This document shows, in pieces, positions 31,389 through 39,412 of a stretch of DNA of 64,000 nt (the stretch's first letter is position 1; the number at the start of each line of letters is the position of its first letter). This stretch comes from Pseudomonas alcaligenes. Lineage in GTDB: Bacteria > Pseudomonadota > Gammaproteobacteria > Pseudomonadales > Pseudomonadaceae. The notes below the pieces were generated by a model, which worked only from the letters and a program-made list of their open reading frames with translations, ran no database searches and was not told where the DNA came from. A program made the translations under genes and the position numbers. The stretch is taken from positions 2,485,001 to 2,549,000 of the forward strand of contig NZ_CP154874.1 of NCBI RefSeq assembly GCF_041729615.1, in the 5' to 3' direction.

Positions 31389-32134
31389 CATTTGCCTCCC
31401 ACGGCGATCAGGCCGGGCACCGCGACCTTCTTCTCGATCAGGCGCATCAGCAGCATCAGGCTCATGTTCAGGGTGAAGTAGATCAGCGTGGCCAGGGTGA
31501 AGGCCTCGAACAGGTTGGCGCTGAATTCGGCGGTCTGCTTGGTCTGCGCCAGCAGCTCCATGAGGCCGATCAGCGAGGCCACCGAGGAGTTCTTGAAGAT
31601 GTTGAGGAACTCGCTGGTCAGCGGCGGAATGATGATGCGAAAGGCCTGCGGCAGCAGGACGTTGGCGTAGATCTGCGGCAGGCTGAAGCCCAGCGCGTAG
31701 CCGGCGGCCAGTTGGCCCTTGGGCAGCGCCTGGATGCCGGTGCGCACCTGCTCGCAGACGCGCGCGGCGGTGAACAGGCCGAGGCACACGACCACGCTGA
31801 TGAAGGCCGAGGTGGCCGGTTTGAGGTCCTGCTTGAACCACATTTCCAGCGGCTCGGGCAGCAGGTCCGGTACCAGGAAGTACCAGAGGAACAGCTGCAC
31901 CAGCAGCGGCACGTTGCGGAACAGCTCCACGTAGCAGGTGGCGAAGCCGCTGATCCAGCGGTTCGGCACGGTGCGCATCACGCCGAGCAGCGAGCCCAGC
32001 AGCAGGGCGATCAGCCAGCCGGCCAGGGCGATGGCGATGGTCCAGCCCAGGCCGGTGACGAACCAGTCCAGGTAGATCTCGTTGCCGATGCCGGTGGACT
32101 TGAAGAACACGCCCCAGTCCCAGTTGTAATTCAT
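31388..32134 (-). CDS. aatQ: Glutamate/aspartate ABC transporter permease (GltJ type)
   Basis: 248 residues. The N-terminus [17 protein letters not shown] is typical of the GltJ branch, which is longer than GltK. The EAA loop is [22 protein letters not shown]. Its end abuts the next permease start. A repeat-bearing spacer of about 250 bp separates it from aatJ. Confidence 0.92.
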   Translation of the reverse strand: MNYNWDWGVFFKSTGIGNEIYLDWFVTGLGWTIAIALAGWLIALLLGSLLGVMRTVPNRWISGFATCYVELFRNVPLLVQLFLWYFLVPDLLPEPLEMWFKQDLKPATSAFISVVVCLGLFTAARVCEQVRTGIQALPKGQLAAGYALGFSLPQIYANVLLPQAFRIIIPPLTSEFLNIFKNSSVASLIGLMELLAQTKQTAEFSANLFEAFTLATLIYFTLNMSLMLLMRLIEKKVAVPGLIAVGGK

Positions 32135-32278
32135 CTTGGCTACCCACGATCAGGGCGGACAGGAGCCGGGGCCGACACGGTCCCCCACCGCGGTTGGCGG
32201 TGGTGCTCCTGTCCTAATTTGCAGAGGTGAGGCGGCGCCGCCCTCGTGAAGTGGCGCCGTACCAACAGGGGGCTTCCT

Positions 32279-32368
32279 GCTCCCTCTCCCGTTTACGGGA
32301 GAGGGCTGGGGAGAGGGTTTCGCGTCGCCCCCTCTCCCCCAGCCCCTCTCCCCCGAGGGGAGAGGGGA
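32279..32368. repeat. CT-rich dispersed repeat (family B, copy 2)
   Basis: Contains CCCTCTCCCGTTTACGGGAG and AGGGCTGGGGAGAGGG, then CCCCTCTCCCCCAG and a closing GAGGGGAGAGGGGA. It lies in the aatJ-aatQ spacer. Such a hairpin between a binding-protein gene and the permease genes commonly lowers downstream expression; that effect is inferred. Confidence 0.75.
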
Positions 32369-32388
32369 GCTAGCCCCCGCAGCCGCGC

Positions 32389-33303
32389 TTAGAGTTGCTC
32401 GGCGGCCTTGTCGGTCGGGTTGGCGACCAGCTGTTTCAGCTCGTCGCTCATCGGGAAGTTCAGGTTCAGGCCCTTCGGCGGGACCGGGTTGAGGAACCAC
32501 TTGTCGTAGATGGCGTTGACTTCGCCGGACTTGAAGGTGGCGATCAGCGCCTCGTCGACCACCGCCTTGAACGCCGGGTCACCCTTGCGCACCATGCAGC
32601 CGTAGATCTCGTAGGACTGCGGGGTGCCGACCACGTGCCAGTCGGCCGGCTTTTTGGCCTTGGCCATTTCGCCGGCGAGCAGGGCGTCGTCCATCATGAA
32701 GGCCACGGCGCGGCCGGACTCCAGCATCAGGAAGGACTCGCCGTGGTCCTTGGCCGAGATGATGTTCATGCCCATCTGCTTCTCGGCGTTCATCGCCTTG
32801 AGCAGGCGCTCGGAGGTGGTGCCGGCGGTGGTCACCACGTTCTTGCCCTTGAGGTCGGGGAAGTCGGCGACACCGGAGGTCTTCTTGGTCAGCAGGCGGG
32901 TGCCCACCTCGAAGATGCCGACGGAGAAGTCGACCTGCTGCTGGCGCTCGACGTTGTTGGTGGTGGAGCCGCACTCCAGGTCCACGGTGCCGTTCTGTAC
33001 CAGCGGGATGCGGGTCTGCGAGGTCACCAGGTTGTAGCGCACCTTGAGGTCGGGCATGCCCAGCTTCTGCTTGATCGCCTCGACCGCCTTCAGCTGCAGG
33101 TCATGCGAGTAGCCTTCCGGCTGCTGCGGGTCGCTGCCGAAGTAGGAGAAGGGGATGGAGGAGTCGCGATGGCCGAGGACGATGGTGCCGCTGTCCTTGA
33201 TCTTCTTCAGGGTGCCGGTCAGTTCCTCGGCCAGGGCCGGGGCGCTGCACAGGCTGGCGGCCAGGGCGAAGCCGATGGCGCGGGAGAGAGTGCTCTTGGT
33301 CAT
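32389..33303 (-). CDS. aatJ: Periplasmic glutamate/aspartate-binding protein
   Basis: 304 residues with a signal peptide ending about APALAE and a family 3 binding-protein body (HRDSSIPFSYFG, then VDLECGSTTNNVERQQQVDFS) typical of GltI/AatJ. It is first in the aat operon. A sigma-54 promoter lies about 80 bp upstream and AauR-type sites about 175-215 bp upstream. It captures acidic amino acids for AatQMP. Confidence 0.93.
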   Translation of the reverse strand: MTKSTLSRAIGFALAASLCSAPALAEELTGTLKKIKDSGTIVLGHRDSSIPFSYFGSDPQQPEGYSHDLQLKAVEAIKQKLGMPDLKVRYNLVTSQTRIPLVQNGTVDLECGSTTNNVERQQQVDFSVGIFEVGTRLLTKKTSGVADFPDLKGKNVVTTAGTTSERLLKAMNAEKQMGMNIISAKDHGESFLMLESGRAVAFMMDDALLAGEMAKAKKPADWHVVGTPQSYEIYGCMVRKGDPAFKAVVDEALIATFKSGEVNAIYDKWFLNPVPPKGLNLNFPMSDELKQLVANPTDKAAEQL

Positions 33304-33381
33304 GCTGATTCTCGCTGTTGTTGTTGTCCGGGGGCATGCCCCTTGGCGGATGGGATGCGAACCATCCCTGCGAGAACCCAG

Positions 33382-33397
33382 AGCAGGTACTGTGCCA
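33382..33397 (-). promoter_or_regulatory. Sigma-54 promoter for aatJ
   Basis: On the minus strand TGGCACAGTACCTGCT has GG and GC exactly 10 bases apart, the -24/-12 pattern. It sits about 80 bp before the aatJ start and downstream of AauR-type sites. Confidence 0.8.
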
Positions 33398-33475
33398 GGC
33401 CCTGTATTTGAGTCTAAGACGTTGATATTTAAGGATTAAATTGAGATGGCCGGGATGCCGTGGATGGCCCCGGCG

Positions 33476-33489
33476 TTCGGTCTGGCGAA
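33476..33489. promoter_or_regulatory. Candidate AauR site, imperfect
   Basis: TTCGGTCTGGCGAA differs by one base from the TTCGG-N4-CCGAA inverted repeat reported for AauR. It lies 31 bp from a perfect copy, as expected for a paired upstream activator site. Confidence 0.6.
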
Positions 33490-33506
33490 CGGTGAGCGCC
33501 GGCGCG

Positions 33507-33520
33507 TTCGGAAAACCGAA
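33507..33520. promoter_or_regulatory. AauR binding site
   Basis: TTCGGAAAACCGAA is a perfect match to the reported AauR inverted repeat TTCGG-N4-CCGAA. It lies about 110 bp upstream of the sigma-54 promoter of aatJ, the normal distance for an enhancer-binding protein. Confidence 0.8.
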
Positions 33521-33681
33521 TGCCTGGCCGCGGACCCACCGGCCCAACTCCGGCGTCTTGCGTTGCCCGGTGCACCCATCCGGCCGGGGGCGCCGCCGAG
33601 AGGTTCGGGCACGCGCGCGGGGTGCACAGAAGCGTCCGCGCGGCTAGAGTGACAAGCCCTGCCGCCACCCGAGACACCGCC

Positions 33682-34428
33682 ATGCCCGCCGGTCGACTCC
33701 TCATCCTGCTGCTGGCCCTGCTGCTGGGGCGAGGTGCCCAGGCCGAGGCGTTCATGGTCTACGGCACCCACGACGGCTTCCCCAAGTACTACGAGGAAGA
33801 CGGCCAGGCCAAGGGCATAGTGGTCGACATCAGCCGCTACTGCCTGGACGAGATGCAGGTGCCCTACCAGATCAAGCTGCTGCCCTGGGCCCGCGCCTAC
33901 ACCCTGGCCTCGCGCGGCGAGGGCGGGGTCATCGGCCTGTCGAAGAGTGCCGAGCGCCAGGCGCTGTTCGACTTCTCCGCGCCGATCTTCACCGAACACA
34001 TCCTGCTGGTGGTCAAGCAGGGCCGCGAGTTCCCCTTCCAGGGCATCGCCGACCTGCGCGACAAGCTGATCGGCGTGAGCATTGGCACCAGCTACGGCAC
34101 CGCCTTCGACGAGGCCGTCGCCGCGGGGCAGATGACCATAGTCGGCTTCAACGACACCCGCAGCGGCCTGGGCATGCTCCTGCGCGAGCGCATCGACGCC
34201 ATCCTGATGGGCTCCAGCGTCGACCTGGAGAAACTCACCCGGGGCCACCCCGACCTGGAGCGCGGCGCCTTCGTCAGCCTGCCGGTGCCCTTCAAGTCCG
34301 ACAGCAAGCACCTGGGCATCGCCCGCTCGCTGAAGATGGGCTGGTTCCTCCAGCGCTTCGACCAGTGCCTGCGCCGGGGCTACGAGTCGCGTGCCTTCGA
34401 CAGCATCATCTACGACTACAGCAACTGA
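33682..34428 (+). CDS. Periplasmic solute-binding protein family 3, orphan
   Basis: 248 residues from the ATG at 33682, with a signal peptide (ILLLALLLGRGAQA). The body is a family 3 binding fold, but no permease or ATPase is attached. It is closest in style to stand-alone periplasmic proteins common in Pseudomonas, some of which act as sensors. The ligand is unknown. It is divergent from aatJ and convergent with the glutaredoxin-like gene. Confidence 0.85.
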   Translation: MPAGRLLILLLALLLGRGAQAEAFMVYGTHDGFPKYYEEDGQAKGIVVDISRYCLDEMQVPYQIKLLPWARAYTLASRGEGGVIGLSKSAERQALFDFSAPIFTEHILLVVKQGREFPFQGIADLRDKLIGVSIGTSYGTAFDEAVAAGQMTIVGFNDTRSGLGMLLRERIDAILMGSSVDLEKLTRGHPDLERGAFVSLPVPFKSDSKHLGIARSLKMGWFLQRFDQCLRRGYESRAFDSIIYDYSN

Positions 34429-34443
34429 GGCGGGCAGGCCCGT

Positions 34444-34797
34444 TCAGAGCGACTGCGCGCGGGCGGCCCGCACCAGCTCCGCATTGTTCGGACGGACGCT
34501 GATCGCATCGCTCAGGTCCACCACCGGCAGCAGGTAGTGGCGGGTATCGATGCCCTGGGCCGTCATCCGCGCATGCAGCCCGTCGGCCACCGCCGGATCG
34601 TCGATGTTCAGGTACTCGAAGCGCACCCCCGCCTGGCGCAGTGCCTGCAGCGTGCCCTGGGTATAGCCGCAGGAGTCGCGCCCGTAGACCGCCAGGTAGT
34701 CGTGCGCATAGCGCGGCTGCACGTTCTGCGCCTGGTAGTAGGTCCAGCCCTTGTGGCCGAGCGCCAGCAGCGCGGCGAGCAACAGAATCTTCTTCAC
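34444..34797 (-). CDS. Exported or anchored glutaredoxin-like protein
   Basis: 117 residues from the GTG at 34797, which overlaps the cupin gene stop as GTGA. An N-terminal hydrophobic segment (ILLLAALLALG) precedes a glutaredoxin fold with RDSCGYTQGTLQALRQAGV, in which only the first active-site cysteine is present (CGYT). It would be a monothiol-type or non-redox glutaredoxin facing the periplasm. The partner is unknown. Confidence 0.75.
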   Translation of the reverse strand: MKKILLLAALLALGHKGWTYYQAQNVQPRYAHDYLAVYGRDSCGYTQGTLQALRQAGVRFEYLNIDDPAVADGLHARMTAQGIDTRHYLLPVVDLSDAISVRPNNAELVRAARAQSL

Positions 34798-35123
34798 GAT
34801 GCGTCCTTGTCTTCGGGAGCGGCGAACCAGAACTCGACCTCGTCGGTCTCCACCTCGAAGCGGGCGGCATGCTCGACATGGGCCGGCACGTGATACCACT
34901 GGCCGACGCCGACCCGGGTGGTCTCGCCGTTCATGCTCAGGATCAACTCGCCACGGGTGATCACCCCATGATTGTCGGTGTCGTGGCGATGCGGCGGAAT
35001 CGAGGTGCCGGCCGGGTAGGAGGCGAACAGCACATCGGCCCCCTCGGCGGTCAGCTTGTAGGCGTCGAAACGGCCGTCGTAGAGCGGCAGCTGCTTGATC
35101 TTGCTGGGGTAATCGCCAGGCAT
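34794..35123 (-). CDS. Cupin-domain protein
   Basis: 109 residues from the ATG at 35123, chosen because GGAGG precedes it; an upstream ATG at 35141 lacks one. The single cupin barrel has metal-binding style motifs PPHRHDTDNHGVITRGE and the later HVPAHVEHAA. The substrate is unknown. It is coupled to the glutaredoxin-like gene by a 4 bp overlap. Confidence 0.83.
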   Translation of the reverse strand: MPGDYPSKIKQLPLYDGRFDAYKLTAEGADVLFASYPAGTSIPPHRHDTDNHGVITRGELILSMNGETTRVGVGQWYHVPAHVEHAARFEVETDEVEFWFAAPEDKDAS

Positions 35124-35202
35124 GGTGTCCTCCGTTGACACTGGGTGGGGCGCCCGTGCCGCAGCGGCAGGGCTTGAATCCTCGGCAGCACGCCGCTGCC
35201 GA

Positions 35203-36138
35203 TCAGTTTGCTGGCTTGAGCGAGCCTATCTGGCCCGGGGCTATTCCGCGCAACTTCATGCCTTCGCGTGGCGTAAAGGGCGCGCCATCCGCGTCGCGAA
35301 AGCTGAAGGGAATGGACACGGTCTGCAAGCCACTGTTCTTGCGAATCACGAAGTGCAGGTGCGGGCCGGTCGAATACCCCGACGAGCCGGACCGGGCGAG
35401 CACATCGCCCACTGCGATCCTGTCCCCGGGTTTGACCCTGGCACTGCCGATCAGGATGTGCGCGTACACGGCGTAGGTGCCATCCGCATGCAGGACCTTG
35501 ATGTAGTTGGCCTTGTCGAGGAAGTACTGGGTGCGACCGCTCATGTGGTAGTCGTCCTTGGTCCAGATCACCGTGCCTTCGCGGGCGGCATGGATATCGC
35601 TGCCCACCGGCATCGCAATGTCGACGGCAAACCTGTTCGCGATATCGGTGTGCGAAAAGCTGCCGTTGAACGACTGCGACACCCGGTGCAGCCGGTTGAA
35701 GGGCGTCGGCGGGTTGTACAGATAGTCGACTTCCCTGGCCGCCGGGTCGCCGAGCCGCCAGCCATAGCGGACCGGCGCGATGGCCGTCTGGCTCTTGTGC
35801 AGCACCTCCTGCCTCGTCGCAGGCAGCACACGGCTGAGCGAGCCGCCGGTGAAAGCCTTGGACAGCACGCGAATCTCGACGGGCGCATGCAGGGGATTGT
35901 CCGCGATCAGGTAATGCCCGTCGTCGCGGGTTTCCGTGAAGACCCGGGGCTTGTGGGTGGTCTCCTGGCGCTCCTCGAGCACCAGGCTTTCCGCCGCCTG
36001 GGTTGCCGCCGGGCGCTTATCGGTGAAAACCCACTTCCCACTGGCGTCCCGGTACTTGTAGATCTCCTGGCCGAACGCGCTGCAGGAGAGCAATGCGGCC
36101 AGCAGGAGGGGCGCGATGTACGGTTGTCTTCCTTGCAC
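35203..36138 (-). CDS. M23-family metallopeptidase (LytM type), exported
   Basis: 311 residues if started at the GTG at 36138 (VQGRQPYIAPLLLAALLSCSAFG), which gives a clean signal peptide. The longer frame to 36204 would be translated from the attC-like site. An N-terminal DUF4124-like stretch (EIYKYRDASGKWVFTDKRP) is followed by a C-terminal LytM domain with H-x(n)-D and the HLHF metal motif (STGPHLHFVIR). It likely cuts or regulates peptidoglycan. It forms the left flank of the cassette array; no attC lies beyond it, so it is probably not a cassette. Confidence 0.83.
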   Translation of the reverse strand: MQGRQPYIAPLLLAALLSCSAFGQEIYKYRDASGKWVFTDKRPAATQAAESLVLEERQETTHKPRVFTETRDDGHYLIADNPLHAPVEIRVLSKAFTGGSLSRVLPATRQEVLHKSQTAIAPVRYGWRLGDPAAREVDYLYNPPTPFNRLHRVSQSFNGSFSHTDIANRFAVDIAMPVGSDIHAAREGTVIWTKDDYHMSGRTQYFLDKANYIKVLHADGTYAVYAHILIGSARVKPGDRIAVGDVLARSGSSGYSTGPHLHFVIRKNSGLQTVSIPFSFRDADGAPFTPREGMKLRGIAPGQIGSLKPAN

Positions 36139-36145
36139 CGATATT

Positions 36146-36213
36146 TTCCAGCGTTTGGTTAGGGGGCGGGATTTAGCCGGCTCCAAGCCGGCGACCTGAG
36201 CCATGCGTCAGGC
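36146..36213 (-). repeat. attC-like site 1 (left end of array, degenerate)
   Basis: Keeps CGTTTGGTTAGGGGGCGGG and an inner GCCGGCT/AGCCGGC hairpin, but both outer cores are altered (TTCCAGC and CGTCAGG). It is probably the last, decayed site of the array. The stop codon of the NIPSNAP gene lies in its right core. Confidence 0.7.
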
Positions 36214-36516
36214 ATTGAGCACCGGCCTGAAGAAAGAGCGCTCATAGCTGAGGATGCACCTGGTTTCCTCGGCGTATTTGAAGGCGGCCACACAGGCTTC
36301 ATCTTGGAACGACCGCTCCCGGTACTGCTCGTAGTCAGCCAGGCTGGGGAAGGTAAACAGGGCAAGCGCAACATTGTTGGCCCCTTCCGCGGGTAGAAAG
36401 TAGCCATGATGCGTGCCGCCAAATTTCTCAACCAGAGGAATCCATAGTTTTCCATAGTGCTCGAATTCCTTGAGCTTGTATGGATCGATTATGTATTTGA
36501 GGTAGCAGGTGATCAT
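36208..36516 (-). CDS. Cassette 18: NIPSNAP family protein
   Basis: 102 residues of the NIPSNAP ferredoxin-like fold (MITCYLKYIIDPYKLKEFEHYGKLWIPL is typical, with an aromatic-rich GTHHGYFLP segment). NIPSNAP proteins form small alpha-beta barrels of unclear enzymatic role. It ends inside the degenerate attC and is the last gene of the cassette array. Confidence 0.8.
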   Translation of the reverse strand: MITCYLKYIIDPYKLKEFEHYGKLWIPLVEKFGGTHHGYFLPAEGANNVALALFTFPSLADYEQYRERSFQDEACVAAFKYAEETRCILSYERSFFRPVLNA

Positions 36517-36524
36517 AGAATTTC

Positions 36525-36601
36525 CTGATGACGTTTGGCCAAGGGGCGGGCTTTAGCCTGTCTCGGTGAGCGAAGCGAGCGATTTGAGCTTATTGTTATG
36601 C
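36525..36601 (-). repeat. attC site 2
   Basis: Type A stem: CGTTTGGCCAAGGGGCGGGC on the left, GTTATGC core on the right. The left core (TGATGAC) is mutated. Confidence 0.8.
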
Positions 36602-36657
36602 GCCTATGCATACAGTGCATTCGGCCTGACCGTCATCGGCGGTGTTTAATTGCACGG

Positions 36658-37035
36658 CTATGTGCGACTTGCGCGCCCATTAAGCAGCAAGTATAGGGCG
36701 CCGCATAGTGCTCCGCCGAAAATAAGTACGTTTGACGTCAATGACGCGAACTCGTACTTTTCGTGAGCCGAAAAAACAGCATGCAGAATTCCATGGATTA
36801 CCAGAAATATCGAGAAGCCGAGTCGAGTATTTTGGCGGATTTTCATTTCCAGGCTTGCGAGCGCTGCCACCAGTGCTGCAAATAGTGGAATATGGGCCCA
36901 AACAAATACAGCTTCAGCGTATTCGCTAGGGAGCCAGCTTGTCAGGGGAAGAACTAGCCACTCATTATTGCGCATTGCGTCTAATTCATGAGTAAAGAGT
37001 ATTCCCACGCCCAAATAAAGCAATTTCTCTTTCAT
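36658..37035 (-). CDS. Cassette 17: DUF6713-like membrane protein
   Basis: 125 residues with four predicted membrane segments and the run FTHELDAMRNNEWLVLPL near the start, which I recall as characteristic of the DUF6713 family. HGILHAVFSAHEKYEF follows the third segment. The function is unknown. Base composition is well below the flanking chromosome. Confidence 0.7.
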   Translation of the reverse strand: MKEKLLYLGVGILFTHELDAMRNNEWLVLPLTSWLPSEYAEAVFVWAHIPLFAALVAALASLEMKIRQNTRLGFSIFLVIHGILHAVFSAHEKYEFASLTSNVLIFGGALCGALYLLLNGRASRT

Positions 37036-37048
37036 GGCGGACCCCGGC

Positions 37049-37136
37049 GTACAACGGACAGGTTGAGGGGCGGACGCAAGCGTATTGCGGACGTCCGGAG
37101 TGAGCGCAGCGAATGACCTTGAACCGCTTGTTAGCC
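37049..37136 (-). repeat. attC site 3
   Basis: Longer variant with an extended inner stem (GGCGGACGCAAGCG...GCGGACGTCC). Outer cores GTACAAC and GTTAGCC each differ from consensus at one position. Confidence 0.8.
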
Positions 37137-37140
37137 CGTT

Positions 37141-37521
37141 TCACGCTGCTTGGCCTAACTGGAAGACTGGTAAATATAAAGCCCACATCATGAGTGGGAT
37201 AATAACAAGCAGGCTGAATATGCCGAGCAGTAGAGAAAGAAGTTTCCGCTTCTTTGTGTTTGGGTAGAAAAAGTGAACTGCTATTGCAAAAATGGGCAGT
37301 GCCCAGAGGGTGAGGTGATAGTCGATAAATAGTTGAGTGACAATGGGGAGCTCAGCTCCGAAACCTGTGAATACACTTCTGAATTGTGGAGTAACGACTG
37401 TTGGTATTAGAGCGGCAATGAAGGCAAAGGCGGTTCCAAGCAGCCGCTGTATGAGCCCCGAGGTGGAGCTTACCTTTTGCTCCTGCAGCTCTGATGCTGG
37501 TGCTTTGTATGGGTTATCCAT
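37141..37521 (-). CDS. Cassette 16: small membrane protein, unknown
   Basis: 126 residues from the ATG at 37521 (MDNPYKAPASEL, a start seen in many short bacterial membrane proteins); the longer frame to 37647 crosses an attC site and is not credible. A soluble N-terminus of ~25 residues is followed by three to four hydrophobic helices. I do not recognise a specific family. Confidence 0.7.
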   Translation of the reverse strand: MDNPYKAPASELQEQKVSSTSGLIQRLLGTAFAFIAALIPTVVTPQFRSVFTGFGAELPIVTQLFIDYHLTLWALPIFAIAVHFFYPNTKKRKLLSLLLGIFSLLVIIPLMMWALYLPVFQLGQAA

Positions 37522-37523
37522 AG

Positions 37524-37612
37524 GTCTAACGATTAAGCTAACGGGCGGACAAAAGCGCAGCTTTTGGACGTCCAGCGAGCGGAGTGAGCGATAGTTGAGC
37601 GCATTGTTAGCC
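37524..37612 (-). repeat. attC site 4
   Basis: Type B ends (TAACGATTAAGCTAACGG and GAGCGCATTGTTAG) with the AAAAGC...GCTTTT inner stem. Left core GTCTAAC fits RYYYAAC. Confidence 0.88.
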
Positions 37613-37966
37613 CTTGCCAAGGATTGATTGTATGCGCTGCCAAACACTTTCCTCTATTTCATTTCTCCAAACGCCTTGAAGCAGGTATTTGAATTTACTG
37701 CTTTTTGATGCAAGCGCCTCAACACGATCAATGAACTCAGGCCCCGCGCTTGCAAGTAGGTCTTCCAATGGGCCGGCTGCTAGGTAGCTAGCGACTCTTT
37801 CTGAGAGATCTCTTTCAGCTGTGTGGCAAATAAACTCCCATAGCTGCTCATGGTTACCTTTGAGCCAGAGGTCTGTCAGAAATGACTCTGTTCTCGGTAG
37901 CTCGGAGTCATTGCTCAGTGCATCGATATCGTTTATTCACTGAGTAGCAAATTCTTCTAGGTTCAT
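37607..37966 (-). pseudogene. Cassette 15: DUF6869-like gene interrupted by an in-frame TGA
   Basis: From the ATG at 37966 the frame reads MNLEEFATQ, then TGA (37937-37939), then runs open for 109 codons to a TAA inside the attC core (37607-37609). The open part (LTDLWLKGNHEQLWEFICHTAE, then LEDLLASAGPEFIDRVEALA) resembles DUF6869-type proteins. A single TGG-to-TGA change would explain it. No good start codon follows the TGA, so either the gene is dead or the TGA is read through. Confidence 0.65.
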
Positions 37967-37992
37967 GTTGTGGGTCGCAATGCGACGATTGT

Positions 37993-38069
37993 GGCTAACG
38001 TTTGGTTAAGGGGCCGGCTTTAGCCGGTCCCGAGTGAGCGAAGCGAACGGCTTGAACCAGTAGTTAGAT
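37993..38069 (-). repeat. attC site 5
   Basis: Type A ends (TAACGTTTGGTTAAGG and AACCAGTAGTTAG) with GGCCGGC/GCCGGTC inner stem. Cores GGCTAAC and GTTAGAT. Confidence 0.88.
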
Positions 38070-38082
38070 GGCAAAGCCACGA

Positions 38083-38334
38083 TTAACATGGTTTGCCGCA
38101 ACTGGGACATGAGCCACTTATACAAATGCTCCAAGCCCGACCGTTGATACTATAGATTGTTGGTTGTCCGCAGTGCTGACAGCATGACCTTGAGGCTGCT
38201 GTGACCATAAAAATCAGCAGGGATATTGGGAAAACTATAAAAATAAATTTCGTGTAACCAGAGGCAAAGGTTAACGCTATTGGAATAGATGCAAGGGCTA
38301 AACCTGTGGTAATTGCTTTTAATTGGCGATTCAC
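38083..38334 (-). CDS. Cassette 14: small membrane protein with C-terminal cysteine cluster
   Basis: 83 residues. Two hydrophobic helices (about 8-25 and 29-46) precede a six-cysteine tail (RSCCQHCGQPTIY, then CISGSCPSCGKPC) that looks like a zinc ribbon. No family recognised. Confidence 0.65.
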   Translation of the reverse strand: MNRQLKAITTGLALASIPIALTFASGYTKFIFIVFPISLLIFMVTAASRSCCQHCGQPTIYSINGRAWSICISGSCPSCGKPC

Positions 38335-38351
38335 AAATTTACCTTCTTGCC

Positions 38352-38427
38352 TTCTAACGTTTGGTTAAGGGGCGGGCTTCAGCCCGTCCCAGTGAGCGAA
38401 GCGAACGGTTTGAACCACTAGTTAGGT
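38352..38427 (-). repeat. attC site 6
   Basis: Type A. Core to core it is almost identical to site 15 (42356-42431), differing only in the first core base region; inner stem GGCGGGCTTCAGCCCGTCC. Serves the duplicated cassette. Confidence 0.9.
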
Positions 38428-38832
38428 TTCACCACACAGTTGGTTCTGAATTTTCATTGCTATGGCTCCATAACCAATGCCCTTGCCTTTGTTGTGCTCG
38501 GAGAAATTTTGGGTGTTTGTAACATCCTCCCATTGTTCAACCGAAAGCAGTTTCTCATGGGTGTTATCTGTTTCTAGCTCGAACTCAATGAAACGGCCAG
38601 TATTGGTTAGGATTCTTCCGAATAGGCTCGGCATACCTGGAAAGTCGATTTCAAGTTTTAGAACGATTGTGCCGCTCCAGAGTATGCCTTGCTCTTTGCC
38701 GTAGGCGAACAGGGCTGGAGGTATTGGATGCTCATGCCAATATTTGGCTATGGAGAGCAGCCTGTGCTCAGCGATTGCGTTCTGCTCTTGGACATTGAGC
38801 TGCCGCTTTTTTAGCAATCGCAAAATTTCCAT
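38422..38832 (-). CDS. Cassette 13: unknown protein, copy 1 of a duplicated cassette
   Basis: 136 residues, predicted soluble, starting MEILRLLKKRQLNVQEQ. It is the same gene as 42426-42836, differing by one amino acid (Leu4 here, Ser4 there) and one silent base. The TAA stop is supplied by the attC core. No family recognised. Confidence 0.75.
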   Translation of the reverse strand: MEILRLLKKRQLNVQEQNAIAEHRLLSIAKYWHEHPIPPALFAYGKEQGILWSGTIVLKLEIDFPGMPSLFGRILTNTGRFIEFELETDNTHEKLLSVEQWEDVTNTQNFSEHNKGKGIGYGAIAMKIQNQLCGET

Positions 38833-38837
38833 GTGAG

Positions 38838-38914
38838 ACCTAACGTTTGGTTAAGGGGCCGGCTTTAGCCGGTCCCGAGTGAGCGAAGCGAACGACTTGA
38901 ACCATTTGTTAGGC
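38838..38914 (-). repeat. attC site 7
   Basis: Type A ends with GGCCGGC/GCCGGTC stem, cores ACCTAAC and GTTAGGC. Right end reads AACCATTTGTTAG. Confidence 0.9.
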
Positions 38915-39328
38915 GAGTTCTGACACTATGCATATGGCAACAAAGCCTAATAATATGGTTATGAGCATTTTATTTATTAAGCTCTCGGTGCGCCGACTGC
39001 TGATTTTGTGCTCTGGATAAATTATTGGCCATGTTTTATTTGTGGCGGCAAGCAGTAGTATTTCTGGGGTGATCGGTATGCGGTTAACCTGCTGATATGG
39101 TGCTGGCGAAAATAGAGCGCCGAAATTTAACCCCTCTTCTTTGTGGTGAAAATACCAGCAGTAGTTGTTCATGGATACGTTGTATCTTGATGAAAAATCT
39201 TCCATTAGCTCAAAGAAATCATCTCCGTCTATGCCAAGGTCGTAGCATAGGTCAGCTTTTGGAGTAAGTTTGTCTTTGCTTACTCCTTTGCTTTTTTCAA
39301 GAAAATTGTAGATTTCTTCGATATCCAT
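38909..39328 (-). CDS. Cassette 12: DUF1493-like acyl-carrier-fold protein with a C-terminal membrane helix
   Basis: 139 residues. The stretch CYDLGIDGDDFFELMEDFSSRYNV matches the DUF1493 pattern, which resembles acyl carrier proteins but lacks the DSL serine. A C-terminal hydrophobic helix (MLITILLGFVAICIVS) would anchor it in the membrane. The stop TAA is in the attC core. Molecular role unknown. Confidence 0.7.
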   Translation of the reverse strand: MDIEEIYNFLEKSKGVSKDKLTPKADLCYDLGIDGDDFFELMEDFSSRYNVSMNNYCWYFHHKEEGLNFGALFSPAPYQQVNRIPITPEILLLAATNKTWPIIYPEHKISSRRTESLINKMLITILLGFVAICIVSELA

Positions 39329-39332
39329 ATTC

Positions 39333-39412
39333 GCCTAACGTGGAGAGCACGGGCGCCGCGTAGCGGCGTCCCAGGTCAGCTTCAGCTGGCCGAGTGACTT
39401 GACTTGTTAACC
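39333..39412 (-). repeat. attC site 8, divergent type
   Basis: Cores GCCTAAC and GTTAACC enclose an unrelated middle (GGGCGCCGCGTAGCGGCGTCC, then CAGCTTCAGCTGG) that shares no type A or B loop. It looks like a site from a different attC lineage. Confidence 0.7.

Noticed and set aside
36139..36204. N-terminal extension of the M23 peptidase to 36204
   Set aside because: The extension is translated attC sequence and would bury the signal peptide; GTG at 36138 is a better start.
37521..37647. Upstream 42 codons of the cassette 16 gene
   Set aside because: They lie in the attC site; the MDNPYK start is the natural one.
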